The notes: generated from the letters alone by a model not told the origin. Shown: positions 1 to 7,836, numbered from the stretch's first letter. The stretch is 64,000 nucleotides of DNA from Balneolales bacterium ANBcel1 (GCA_029688905.1 JARULB010000004.1:1-64000); one strand, 5' to 3'. A program made the numbers and translations.

Positions 1-20
1 TGCGGGGCAAAGCTTATACA

Positions 21-893
21 ATGGAAATAGGTCCGCAGTACAATAAAGACAGTTTCTTCAAAGCTGCTGCACGGTTGCACCAGTCAAACTATCGTGCAAG
101 GATACTTAAAGTTGATTATTTAGAATACGGCAATCGTCTTACAGAGCATGATGGACGAGCGCTAATGAACTACTATGATGGGCTTGGAGTGAAAGAAGCT
201 TTGAGGAAAAGATATCCTCACTATTCTCAAAAACGAGATGCCGACCTTCTCAGAAGTGAACATATCCCGTTTAATATGCTTGCACCTCTTGTCCACAAGC
301 CAGTCCTGATGAAAAAAGTACTGAGTGAAGTTTTCGGGTTAAAACTAATCGATCCAATTGAATTAAAGCTTGAATGGGCTCCATTCCCAGCAGATAAGTA
401 TTTAGGTGATTTGACCTCATTCGATACCTATATTTGCGGGAGAAATCAAAATGGGGAACGTATTGGACTGGGAATTGAAGTAAAGTACACGGAACGTGGC
501 TATAGAATTGGAGCATCGGAAGCCAAACGAGTGCAAGATTCAAATTCAAGCTATTGGATTGTAACCAGGGAATCGGGAGTTTTTTCTTCAAATAGTCACG
601 AAGAGTTGGCGTCAGATAATCTGAGACAAATTTGGAGAAATCATTTACTCGGTCTGTCTATGGTGAAGAACAATGATATTGACAAGTTTATTTCAGCCAC
701 GTTGTATCCTGCGGGTAATGATCACTTTCAGCATGCATTGAGCGACTATCAAAATCATCTTCAAGCAAGTGCCCGAAGGGATTTTTTTGGCTGTACTTTT
801 GAACAATACATAAGCAGTTTAAGCGGAGATAGCGAGATTGAAGACTGGAAAGAATATTTAAGTACGAGGTATCTTTTTGAAATGCCCGCATAA
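21..893 (+). CDS. Cassette-borne PD-(D/E)XK-type nuclease-like protein
   Basis: A 290-aa soluble protein of no named family. Around residues 137-155 it reads TSFDTYICG, then IGLGIEVKYTE. A lone Asp followed about 15 residues later by E-x-K on a beta strand is the core of the PD-(D/E)XK nuclease fold, and the EVKYTE form resembles PGN_0703-like restriction-type nucleases. The rest is charged with no membrane segment. It is the sole gene of the first cassette. Its stop codon lies inside the R'' core of the cassette's own attC, so almost no sequence is wasted. The start at 21 leaves only 24 bp from the cassette border, so the promoter is probably supplied from upstream. Nuclease assignment is inference from the D...ExK spacing. 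A role in phage defence is possible from context but not shown. Confidence 0.6.
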   Translation: MEIGPQYNKDSFFKAAARLHQSNYRARILKVDYLEYGNRLTEHDGRALMNYYDGLGVKEALRKRYPHYSQKRDADLLRSEHIPFNMLAPLVHKPVLMKKVLSEVFGLKLIDPIELKLEWAPFPADKYLGDLTSFDTYICGRNQNGERIGLGIEVKYTERGYRIGASEAKRVQDSNSSYWIVTRESGVFSSNSHEELASDNLRQIWRNHLLGLSMVKNNDIDKFISATLYPAGNDHFQHALSDYQNHLQASARRDFFGCTFEQYISSLSGDSEIEDWKEYLSTRYLFEMPA

Positions 894-1019
894 CAAGCAT
901 TTCAAGCGAATTTTGCCGTATGTTGGTGATTTTGGGCTTCAGTGCTTGAAGATAGTCCGGTTTTTTACCACTTTATTAATCAGAAATGGCAAAATCGCTT
1001 AAATGCAAGACCGTTACAA
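888..1019 (+). other. attC1 integron recombination site
   Basis: R'' end GCATAAC and R' end GTTACAA enclose a 132-bp imperfect palindrome. The left arm GCATTTcAAGCGaATTTTGCC pairs with the right arm GGCAAAATCGCTTAAATGC except for two unpaired left-arm bases (lower case). These extrahelical bases are the hallmark of folded attC sites. Length is in the range of Vibrio repeats. It ends the nuclease cassette. Confidence 0.85.
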
Positions 1020-1043
1020 GGCAGTTTTAGCCAATAAATAGTC

Positions 1044-2156
1044 TTAGAGATTTACACGATAACTTGTACTTCTTCCTCCTGCTTTTCCGTAGCGTACAAA
1101 TGCTCCCATTTCGACTAACTGCTGAATATCTCTTGTTGCTGTAGCTTTTGAAACCTTGGTTATCCCTACATACTTCCTGGCATTCATTCCGCCTTCAAAT
1201 CCGTCCGGTCCCTCGTCCAACATCCGGTTAATTACTTTCTCCTGACGTTTGCTGAACTGATCTTTATATTTATCAAAAAACTTGACTTTTCGCAACGTAA
1301 ATTCTATCTGTCGTTCGGATTTTTCCTGCGACTGGAGTAAAAGATCAATAAAGTAATGGATCCACTTAGTCACCTCATTCGATCGCTGTCCGACTTTCAA
1401 CGCATTGTAGTAAGCCTTTTTATTGGACTCTATGGTTTCAGACAAACTTAATAATACCGGACGACCTATACTCTGAGACAGTGCCTTTTCTGCAATGGCC
1501 CGCCCGATCCGTCCATTTCCATCTTCAAATGGGTGAATCGATTCAAAATACAAATGCGCAAGCCCACTACGAATCGGTGCATTCTGCAATTGCTTTTTTC
1601 CGGCCGGGTCGGTTTTATTGAACCAATCTATAAATTGATCCATCTCTGAAGGTACCTGCGAAGATGGCGGAGCTTCAAAATGAATTTTTTCTTTACCCAT
1701 GGCGCCAGATATCACCTGCATAGGCTCATTGTGTGTTCGCCATTTTCCGACCATGATTTTGTCGCTATCACCAAACAACATCCGGTGCCAACGAAAAAGC
1801 ATCTGCCTGGTAAGTGGCTGTTTAAATGATTTTCTCACATCGATCATGAGTTCACCCACCCCTTCGGCTTTGGGATCCTTTATCACCGATGGGGAAACGT
1901 GTAGCCCCAGATTTTTTCGAATGGACGATAATACATCTTGCCGGCTTACAAACTCCCCTTCTATTTCAGAGGTTTTGACAGCTTCCTCCAGCATCAGATT
2001 AATGAGGGTTTCTTGCTGGATGTCTTCTGGCAAGGATTCCAGTATTCCCGATATGCGTCCAACTTTTTCGGCAAACGTAAATAGTTTATCCTCAAGTCCT
2101 GAAAGACTATAAGTAAAATGTGGCCAATCGGTTTGTTGCCAGTTATATTGTCTCAT
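1044..2156 (-). CDS. Fic family protein with N-terminal DUF4172-like part and C-terminal winged helix
   Basis: A 370-aa Fic-domain protein. The Fic signature HPFEDGNGRIGR lies at about residues 206-217 and is intact, so AMP transfer (or another nucleotidyl or phosphoryl transfer) to a target hydroxyl is expected. Upstream, TSEIEGE near residue 60 fits the class II self-inhibitory motif (S/T)xxxE(G/N). The N-terminus MRQYNWQQTDWPHF matches the DUF4172 start found on such Fic proteins. The C-terminal 70 residues look like a winged helix (VSKATATRDIQQLVEMGAF), as in Fic proteins that bind DNA. I chose the ATG at 2156, not the longer frame to 2246, because of that family start and because the only good promoter ends six bases before it. 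The gene runs against the direction of its cassette. A target protein cannot be named. Confidence 0.85.
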   Translation of the reverse strand: MRQYNWQQTDWPHFTYSLSGLEDKLFTFAEKVGRISGILESLPEDIQQETLINLMLEEAVKTSEIEGEFVSRQDVLSSIRKNLGLHVSPSVIKDPKAEGVGELMIDVRKSFKQPLTRQMLFRWHRMLFGDSDKIMVGKWRTHNEPMQVISGAMGKEKIHFEAPPSSQVPSEMDQFIDWFNKTDPAGKKQLQNAPIRSGLAHLYFESIHPFEDGNGRIGRAIAEKALSQSIGRPVLLSLSETIESNKKAYYNALKVGQRSNEVTKWIHYFIDLLLQSQEKSERQIEFTLRKVKFFDKYKDQFSKRQEKVINRMLDEGPDGFEGGMNARKYVGITKVSKATATRDIQQLVEMGAFVRYGKAGGRSTSYRVNL

Positions 2157-2230
2157 GAGCCAATTATAACACACATTCGGCTCATTATCAACATATTTTA
2201 TGAGCCGCTTAAGTAGTTTATTCGGCTCAT
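2154..2230 (-). promoter_or_regulatory. fic promoter with two paired operator repeats; predicted leaderless mRNA
   Basis: On the minus strand TTGATA (2186-2191) and TATAAT (2163-2168) are exactly 17 bp apart, and TATAAT ends six bases before the ATG. The transcript would have little or no leader. Four copies of the 7-mer ATGAGCC/GGCTCAT at 2155-2161, 2179-2185, 2200-2206 and 2224-2230 form two identical inverted repeats, each ATGAGCC-N17-GGCTCAT, 45 bp apart. One overlaps -35, -10 and the start codon. This looks like a repressor site; autoregulation by the Fic protein's own winged helix is an inference. Confidence 0.75.
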
Positions 2231-2259
2231 AACCCAATAATGTCAAATGAAAGTCTGCC

Positions 2260-2382
2260 TTGTAACAACGGTTTCAACCTGACAGCGGATCATGTTTCTA
2301 CAAAATTCACTGCTGGAGAGAATGCTTCTCGCATTCTCTGAGTGCAGCGTAGCCGCTGCAGGTTAAACCTGAACCGTTAGAG
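2260..2382 (+). other. attC2 integron recombination site
   Basis: R'' TTGTAAC and R' GTTAGAG enclose a 123-bp palindrome. GGTTTcAACCTGaCAGCGG pairs with CCGCTGCAGGTTAAACC, again with two unpaired left-arm bases. The 12 bases at 2255-2266 (CTGCCTTGTAAC) are the exact reverse complement of 1013-1024, as expected if both came from one circular fic cassette. Confidence 0.87.
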
Positions 2383-2488
2383 CAACCCATAAATTTTGCT
2401 CTTAAACACCTTAAGCCTCAATAATAAACGCACCTTCTTCCCGGCAGCAGTCTCTAGCCGATCCTTTTTTTTTATTTGGTGAATGTTC

Positions 2489-2498
2489 GCATATATGC
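2489..2498. promoter_or_regulatory. Candidate HigA operator upstream of higB
   Basis: The 10-bp perfect palindrome GCATATATGC, inside TTcGCATATATGCtAA, lies 12 bp before the higB start. Position and symmetry fit an autoregulatory site for the Xre-type antitoxin encoded second. No binding data; inference only. Confidence 0.4.
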
Positions 2499-2510
2499 TA
2501 ACTTCTCTCC

Positions 2511-2870
2511 ATGCGCGTTATACAATTCTACCGAACAGAATCCGGGAAAGTACCTGTAAAGGAATTTCTGAGAAGTCTTCCAGACAAGTTCTCCAAAAAA
2601 ATTGCCTGGACACTTCGCGCTGTTCGTGAAACGGATCCAGTTCCTACTCAATACCTTAAAAAACTCACTAATTCAGATGATATTTGGGAAATCCGGGCAA
2701 CCTTGGGCAATAATACCTTTCGATTGCTCGGTTTTTTTGACCACTCCAAACTTATCATACTTACCAACGGATTTGCCAAAAAGTCTCAAAAAGTACCAAA
2801 ACAAGAAATCATCCTGGCTGAACAACGAAAACAAGATTATTACCGGAGAAAATCTCATGATCAAAGATGA
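2511..2870 (+). CDS. higB: HigB-like RelE-superfamily toxin (Gp49 family)
   Basis: A 119-aa protein of the phage-Gp49/HigB branch of RelE toxins, which cut mRNA on the ribosome. The family pattern is clear: [18 protein letters not shown] at the start, the core [21 protein letters not shown] near residues 60-77, then a hydrophobic strand [17 protein letters not shown]. The final 30 residues are basic. The toxin gene comes first and overlaps the antitoxin by 14 bp, the order typical of higBA and opposite to most type II pairs. It is the first gene of its cassette and reads with the array. Confidence 0.87.
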   Translation: MRVIQFYRTESGKVPVKEFLRSLPDKFSKKIAWTLRAVRETDPVPTQYLKKLTNSDDIWEIRATLGNNTFRLLGFFDHSKLIILTNGFAKKSQKVPKQEIILAEQRKQDYYRRKSHDQR

Positions 2871-3138
2871 CCTTGAAATCTTCATTGAAGAAAAAAAAGC
2901 CGAAAGTCCGGAATTTGCTGAGAATTTCGAAGAAGGATATCTGAATTTTAAAATTGGAGTACTTCTTCGTCAGGCTCGCGAAGAAATGGGTGCCACCCAG
3001 GAACAAGTGGCCAAAAAGCTGAATACGACCAAGTCGGTGATTTCCCGAATGGAAAATCATGCCGAGGATATTCGACTTTCCACCCTTACAAAGTATGCCA
3101 AAGCACTCGGTAGAAAAGTTAAACTCGAAATTCAGTAG
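2857..3138 (+). CDS. higA: HigA-like Xre-family antitoxin
   Basis: A 93-aa protein beginning [13 protein letters not shown], with an Xre helix-turn-helix at about residues 35-90 ([20 protein letters not shown] then [19 protein letters not shown]). It should neutralise the upstream HigB and repress the operon. The ATG at 2857 was chosen over the frame's longer reading back to 2602 because it gives the family N-terminus and has a CGGAGA motif about 8 bases upstream. It overlaps the toxin end, so the two are translated together. The cassette's attC begins 125 bp after its stop. Confidence 0.87.
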   Translation: MIKDDLEIFIEEKKAESPEFAENFEEGYLNFKIGVLLRQAREEMGATQEQVAKKLNTTKSVISRMENHAEDIRLSTLTKYAKALGRKVKLEIQ

Positions 3139-3263
3139 ATAATGATTTCCGCTGATTCTTGACCAATTCCCATAAGGTTGTTTGACATATTTGCATGGAA
3201 GTGTGGCCTGATCTCAAGATAGAATCCATCAAGAAATTCTTTACACTTGGCAAGTTACGGTTG

Positions 3264-3351
3264 CTCTAACAATCGCATCAACCGGGCGTGTGTGGGGCTT
3301 CTGCCCCATTATAACCGGCTGCCACGTCGGTTATGCGCGGGACCGTTAGCG
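3264..3351 (+). other. attC3 integron recombination site
   Basis: R'' CTCTAAC and R' GTTAGCG enclose 88 bp with arms GCATcAACCGG and CCGGCTGC...GGTTATGC and a GGGGC/GCCCC inner stem. The 12 bases at 3259-3270 are the exact reverse complement of 2376-2387 at the start of the higBA cassette. The stem also sits right behind arsA and could act as its terminator. Confidence 0.85.
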
Positions 3352-3378
3352 TTCAGCTCAAACCATATCCTTCTTCAT

Positions 3379-5160
3379 TCAAGATAGTTGCTGAGGGATT
3401 TGCAGCATCTGAGTGAGAACCGGATCATCAACGATAAAAGGGATGCTGTACAGCTTGCTTGCCTCTTCTTTTTTAACGCGTTTCAGAAGCGGCTTCTCGG
3501 CAGCGGCCCGCATTTTCAGAATCGGGTCTGACAGCTCTGAAGAGGATGCATTCATGCTTTGATTCGCTATCCATGCATATGGCTCAATACCCGACCTTCT
3601 CAAATCGTCCTGCAGTTTTGAAGCCTCCGATATGGGTGTTGTTTCGGGCAGTGTTACCAACAGTAGTTTTGTGAACTTCGGATCCTGAAGATAACGTAAA
3701 GGCGTTTTCAGATTTCCAGTGTCTACATTGCTGTTTCTCATCACTTCCCGGTGATAGCTTCCTGTGGTATCCAGCAGCAGTAAGGTATGGCCTGTTGGAG
3801 CCGTATCTACCACCACAAATTTTCGTTTAGCCTGGTGTATCGCTTTCGAAAAAGCATGAAATACGGCGACCTCCTCTGTGCAGGGTGATTCCAGGTCTTC
3901 CTTCAGAAGGCGTAGTTCCTCATCCGTCTTGTCCTTTCCTTTTTGCCGGAGTACCTTTTCGATGTATGCCTGCTTTTCGGCTTGAGGATCGATCCGGTTC
4001 AGTTCCAGATTTTCCGGCAGCGTGATCTCTTCAAGATAATCTGTTAAATGCGCAGCCGGATCAGTCGTGGTTAGGTGAACCGGATACCCTTGTTCGGCAA
4101 GTCTTAATGCAATGGCCGCAGCAACCACCGTTTTACCGACTCCGCCCTTACCCATGGTCATAATCAGTCCGTGATCTGAGCTTTTCGCCAGGTCTTCTGC
4201 CAATTGGTTCAGGTCCGGCAGCGCTGTTTCCGGCTCAGCCGTAAGACCATTCTCACTTACCCGTGCTGCTTCTTTTTTGTCAAGCGGTTCAAAAACCTGC
4301 CTGAGCCTTTCGATTCCAAGCAGATTCCACGGACGCAGCGGAAAGGTGTGATGCTTCAGGTTCTTCAACCGTTTCGGCATTTGGTCAATCGTCTGCTTCA
4401 TCATAGCAGACAATTTCACAGCGAAGGGATCGGTCTCGTCAGCCGGTTCAAACAACCCATTGATCAGCAGTTCCTGGTTGGTCAGCCCCATGTCAAGCAG
4501 CTCTCTGCCGGAGCGATCAGCTTCCCGCAGTGCGGTAGTTTCCGGACGTGTAACAAGGTAGATGGTGGTTGTTTGCGGATCCTTCAGACGCTCAACCACT
4601 TTCCGGTACCGCTCCTGGTTGGTTTTCAGGGCAGAAGACGGCCCAAGACAGGAGGCTCCATCCGGGTTTTCATCAATAAATTTACTCCAGGCAGCCGGCA
4701 GCTCCAGAAGACGGAGCGTGTGTCCGGTTGGGGCCGTATCAAAAATGATTACATCATACGGCTTATTGTCCCCATCTCCGGCGATGTACCGTGCGAACTC
4801 ATCAAAAGCGGCGATTTCCGTGGTGCAGGCCCCGGACAACTCCTCCCGGATACGATCAATATCCTGCTGAGTCAAAATATCTTCCAGCGGCGAAATCACA
4901 CGCTGCCGGTATGCTTCGGCTGATGTTTCCGGATCAATATTAACGACGTGCAAATTTGATACGCCATTTACCGGGGCAACTTTTTCGGTTACCTCTGTTT
5001 CAAGCACATCCTTGAGATTAGAGGCCGGATCGGTACAAATCAGAAGCACAGATTTACCGCTGTCGGCAAGCCTGATAGCCGTTGCGCTGGCGAGTGATGT
5101 TTTACCAACCCCGCCTTTTCCGGTGAAAAAGATGAAGGGAGTAGAGTCTGAAATATTCAT
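3379..5160 (-). CDS. arsA: ArsA arsenite-pump ATPase, two-domain form
   Basis: A 593-aa tandem ArsA. Each half carries a deviant Walker A GKGGVGKT (near residues 15 and 335) and the switch motif DTAPTGHTL. Cysteines occur in the matching places (GACTTEIAAF and SPCTEEVAVF), as in the metalloid-binding site of E. coli ArsA. The enzyme hydrolyses ATP to drive arsenite or antimonite extrusion through ArsB and receives metalloid from ArsD. The ATG at 5160 gives the standard N-terminus just before the first P-loop; the reading frame continues upstream to 5361 inside arsD, but that part has no family match. It lies 40 bp after arsD. No ArsB, Acr3 or ArsC gene follows: the next feature is attC3. Confidence 0.93.
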   Translation of the reverse strand: MNISDSTPFIFFTGKGGVGKTSLASATAIRLADSGKSVLLICTDPASNLKDVLETEVTEKVAPVNGVSNLHVVNIDPETSAEAYRQRVISPLEDILTQQDIDRIREELSGACTTEIAAFDEFARYIAGDGDNKPYDVIIFDTAPTGHTLRLLELPAAWSKFIDENPDGASCLGPSSALKTNQERYRKVVERLKDPQTTTIYLVTRPETTALREADRSGRELLDMGLTNQELLINGLFEPADETDPFAVKLSAMMKQTIDQMPKRLKNLKHHTFPLRPWNLLGIERLRQVFEPLDKKEAARVSENGLTAEPETALPDLNQLAEDLAKSSDHGLIMTMGKGGVGKTVVAAAIALRLAEQGYPVHLTTTDPAAHLTDYLEEITLPENLELNRIDPQAEKQAYIEKVLRQKGKDKTDEELRLLKEDLESPCTEEVAVFHAFSKAIHQAKRKFVVVDTAPTGHTLLLLDTTGSYHREVMRNSNVDTGNLKTPLRYLQDPKFTKLLLVTLPETTPISEASKLQDDLRRSGIEPYAWIANQSMNASSSELSDPILKMRAAAEKPLLKRVKKEEASKLYSIPFIVDDPVLTQMLQIPQQLS

Positions 5161-5200
5161 GGATTGTCTCTCTGAAAGTGATCGTTTTAAAAATCGACTG

Positions 5201-5776
5201 TTAGCAGCAACCGCCGCCGGGCGTGCAACCGTTTTGGGGTACTCCCAGCAGTTCATTTGCCGTTTGAACCAGCTGCTGTGTAGTCGCTTGTCGCTCATTA
5301 AGACCGGATTGCATCGCCTGAACAATATCCGGCAGGTCAATGCCGTGCGCCTGCCCTTCACGGAATTTCACTGTCATCTCTGCCGAATCACCCATTATTA
5401 CTGTGTGCCTGATATTTTCTAACAGGTTGTTTTTAAATGCTTCCAAATCATTATTGATGGCAGTCTCACTCTGTATTCCAAGCCATGCACAGAGCTGATT
5501 GCGGTCGGGGTAACCACCTTCAGATGCAACTTCATTGTTGACCAGAATTACCGGCAGTACATTCGTCCCCTCTTTTTGCAGTCGTGCCAGCACGTGAGCG
5601 TTGCTTTTAAACGCTTCCGGCTCCTGCCCGAGATTAAAGCGTTTCACTTCAATCCCTTTGCTTTTCAGCCATTTCACATCGTTGGCAAAATCGGCAAGGG
5701 TATCATCTACGTCGGTACCGCATACGCCGGTGCTGCAGCACATGGCAGGGTCATATATTTCAATGGTTGTGTTCAT
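5201..5776 (-). CDS. arsD: ArsD arsenic metallochaperone/repressor with a C-terminal extension
   Basis: A 191-aa protein. Residues 1-110 are a typical ArsD: EIYDPAMCCSTGVCGTDVD at the N-terminus carries the conserved Cys pair plus a third Cys that binds As(III), and the thioredoxin-like fold follows (NVLPVILVNNEVASEGGYP). ArsD hands arsenite to ArsA. Ordinary ArsD is about 110-130 aa; here some 70 residues follow (KFREGQAHGIDLPDIVQAMQ...), faintly like the helical repeat of AhpD/carboxymuconolactone decarboxylases but without their CxxC. The protein ends in CTPGGGCC, a probable soft-metal site. It has its own operator and promoter and is followed by arsA after 40 bp. Confidence 0.9.
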   Translation of the reverse strand: MNTTIEIYDPAMCCSTGVCGTDVDDTLADFANDVKWLKSKGIEVKRFNLGQEPEAFKSNAHVLARLQKEGTNVLPVILVNNEVASEGGYPDRNQLCAWLGIQSETAINNDLEAFKNNLLENIRHTVIMGDSAEMTVKFREGQAHGIDLPDIVQAMQSGLNERQATTQQLVQTANELLGVPQNGCTPGGGCC

Positions 5777-5805
5777 TTCTAAATGTGTTTGATAATAGGG
5801 TTTAT

Positions 5806-5843
5806 TTAATCGTAAAATTACGATTAATAAGATCGGGTTCCAA
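5806..5843 (-). promoter_or_regulatory. arsDA promoter with ArsR operator
   Basis: TTAATCGT-N6-ACGATTAA (5806-5827) is the same inverted repeat as in front of arsR. On the minus strand a TTGGAA (5838-5843) and TAATTT (5815-5820), 17 bp apart, form a promoter whose -10 lies in the operator. This gives arsDA a start of transcription independent of the arsR-phosphatase unit. Confidence 0.72.
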
Positions 5844-5868
5844 CCTCATTTGTTCTTATGATTTGATT

Positions 5869-6633
5869 TTATCCACCGTTTCGCAGCATATCGGCAAACT
5901 CACCGGGCAATGGGCTCTCCTCAACGGCTTTAGCAGCTTGTTCAACATCATACTCTACCCTGATGAATTCGACCTTCAGATCGTTTTTATCGTTCAGATC
6001 CAGATCACCATCCCACTCAATCATGGCATAGCATGCGCGGGGATCTCCGTCTTTGGGCTTACCGACTGATCCGATATTAATGGCATGTCGTATCTCTCCG
6101 CTTTCATCCTCTATGGTTTTATGATAGGGCTTGTGCGTATGGCCAAACGCCATCACATGGGTATCAGCCTTTTGCATCATTCTAAGCATGCTTTTTTCGG
6201 CGCGATCTTCAAATAGGTACTCGTTGATTTTCCGCGGACTCCCGTGCACCATCAGGAAGTTCCAGGGATTACCGTTCACGCCGAACTCAAGTCTCAGATG
6301 TGCCGGCAGTGAGCGTAAGTAGGCCCGGTTCCCGGAACTAATCATTCGGTTTGTATATGTGATTGAGTCAACACCCCTCGCCTCATCCTCCGGCGTTTTG
6401 TACGCGCAGCCGCAGTCGTCGCTGGAAAGCCCGACGCCCTGATCGTAATTCCCGGCAATGACTGGAATTCCTTTCGAGCGAATCAGTTCAACCACTTCGT
6501 TTGGATAGGGTGCATAGCCAACCAGGTCACCGAGGCAGTACACAGCGTCAGGTTTCCTTTGTTCAATGTCTTTTAATACGGGAGTGAGAGCGTCAATATT
6601 TGCGTGGATATCACTAAACAGGGCGACTTTCAT
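5869..6633 (-). CDS. Calcineurin-like metallophosphoesterase in the ars operon
   Basis: A 254-aa cytoplasmic phosphoesterase of the YfcE/MJ0936-like group. The metal-binding motifs appear in order: DIHAN (residues 8-12), GDLVGY (36-41), GNYD, VHG, and GHTH near residue 165. The reaction is hydrolysis of a phosphomono- or diester with a two-metal centre; the substrate is unknown. The CGC pair in SSDDCGCAYKTP sits beside the active site and is not a general family feature I can name. The gene starts three bases after the arsR stop and is therefore co-transcribed with it, suggesting arsenic-induced expression. A link to arsenate or organophosphate chemistry is inference. Confidence 0.85.
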   Translation of the reverse strand: MKVALFSDIHANIDALTPVLKDIEQRKPDAVYCLGDLVGYAPYPNEVVELIRSKGIPVIAGNYDQGVGLSSDDCGCAYKTPEDEARGVDSITYTNRMISSGNRAYLRSLPAHLRLEFGVNGNPWNFLMVHGSPRKINEYLFEDRAEKSMLRMMQKADTHVMAFGHTHKPYHKTIEDESGEIRHAINIGSVGKPKDGDPRACYAMIEWDGDLDLNDKNDLKVEFIRVEYDVEQAAKAVEESPLPGEFADMLRNGG

Positions 6634-6635
6634 AG

Positions 6636-6959
6636 TTAGCAGCAGGTTTGTATAAGTTCGGTTGATAATTCGGAGAGAACGGATTGAAGCTCACGGATTC
6701 CCTCCGGATTGAGGCAGTAGCAGGTTTTCACTCCCTCGACTTCTCCGGTAATCAGGCCGGCATTTTTCAATGCTTTCAGGTGTTGAGAAACCGTTGATTG
6801 AGCCAAAGGCAGGAATTCAGTAATATCTCCGCAGAAGCAGGTTGTTCTTTGAGCAAGAATTTTGAGAATGGTTATCCTGGCAGGATGCCCGATGGCTTTT
6901 GCGATTTCGGCAGATCGCTGTATGGACTTCTCATTAATTGAGATATCTTTGAGTTTCAT
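6636..6959 (-). CDS. arsR: ArsR-family metalloregulatory repressor
   Basis: A 107-aa winged-helix repressor. The recognition helix LAQSTVSQHLKALKNAGLI lies at about residues 52-70, preceded by TTCFCGDITEFL, where the CxC pair on the alpha-3 helix is the classical As(III) sensor. Further Cys residues follow in GVKTCYCLNPEG and at the very end (QTCC). It should repress its own unit and arsDA through the TTAATCGT-N6-ACGATTAA sites and release them when arsenite binds. It is the first gene of the ars unit, with the phosphatase almost touching. Confidence 0.93.
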   Translation of the reverse strand: MKLKDISINEKSIQRSAEIAKAIGHPARITILKILAQRTTCFCGDITEFLPLAQSTVSQHLKALKNAGLITGEVEGVKTCYCLNPEGIRELQSVLSELSTELIQTCC

Positions 6960-6970
6960 AATTAGGAATT

Positions 6971-7020
6971 TTAATCGTCGTTTTACGATTAAATGTAACA
7001 GTAGCTTTTATTGTTTCCAA
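6971..7020 (-). promoter_or_regulatory. arsR promoter with ArsR operator
   Basis: The inverted repeat TTAATCGT-N6-ACGATTAA (6971-6992) ends 12 bp before the arsR start. A TTGGAA (7015-7020) and TACATT (6992-6997), 17 bp apart on the minus strand, form the promoter. The -35 hexamer, spacer and operator arms are identical to those before arsD, so one repressor is likely to govern both. Confidence 0.72.
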
Positions 7021-7046
7021 ATAATAAAGGCGTAACCTGAACCTTA

Positions 7047-7836
7047 GTATCAACTTTGAAGTGCAACAATCAGAAACGGTGTTCATAGCATTCCTTCGGC
7101 GTTTTGAAGCCCAGAACCTTTCGTGGGCGTGAGTTGAGTTTTTCACTTATGGCGTTACAATGATGCTGATTTATGTGGGCCATACTTTTTCGTTTCGGCA
7201 GGTACTGGCGAATCAATCCATTGGTATTTTCATTGGTTCCCCGCTGCCAGGAGTGGTACGGGGTGGCAAAGTAGAATCGAACACCAAGATGCTCTTCGAT
7301 GTCCGCGTAACTGTGAAACTCCGTCCCGTTATCACTGGTGATAGTCTTAAATCGCCTTTGGTGCTGCTTAATGAGCTGTATGGCTCGCTTTTTTGTTTCC
7401 TGCTTGCTTCGATTCGCCAGCTTTCCGATCAACGTGTACCGGGTTTTGCGTTCCACAAGCGTTAAGATACAGTGCTGATCCCCGCTTCCAACAACGGTAT
7501 CAACTTCCCAGTGGCCAATCGTCTTTCGGGTTTCCACAGAGGCCGGCCGCTCCGAAATATGGTGTTTACCGGCAAGACGTCCCCTGCTGTCTTTGCTGTT
7601 ATGGCGTTTTCGTCGCTGTTTCTGTGCTCCGCGAAGATGGGTGTAGAGCTTGCCGCCCGCCGCCTTATCGGCCCATATATACCGGTAAATCGTCTCATGC
7701 GAAATAGAAAGAAGCTTTTTGCGGCTCAGCCATGCCGAGATCTGCTGTGGGCTCCATTGCTGTTTGAGAAAGTACCACACCTTGAGTTTATCCCGGTCAC
7801 TGAACTGTTCGTTACGCCGAGATCGCGAGCGGCGGC
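7047..7836 (-). mobile_element. IS30-family insertion sequence, copy 1, lacking its 5' part
   Basis: The element starts with the terminal sequence GTATCAACTTTGAAG at 7047, identical to that of copy 2 at 12820. It holds most of an IS30-type transposase gene but no second terminal repeat: at about 7836 it runs straight into a group II intron reverse transcriptase. It follows CTTA, the remains of an attC R'' end. Confidence 0.8.
7070..7836 (-). pseudogene. IS30-family transposase, N-terminus missing, fused to RT fragment
   Basis: About 255 residues. The second helix-turn-helix (WSPQQISAWLSRKKLLSISH) and the DDE catalytic domain are present: GHWEVDTVVG with the first Asp, TSDNGTEF with the second, and NENTNGLIRQYLPK with the Glu. 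The family's N-terminal helix-turn-helix (about 60-80 residues) is absent. The frame is open and continuous with the intron reverse transcriptase, so a single 478-residue chimeric ORF results. Without its own start and first DNA-binding domain it is unlikely to transpose. The catalytic part itself has no stop, unlike copy 2. Confidence 0.82.
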
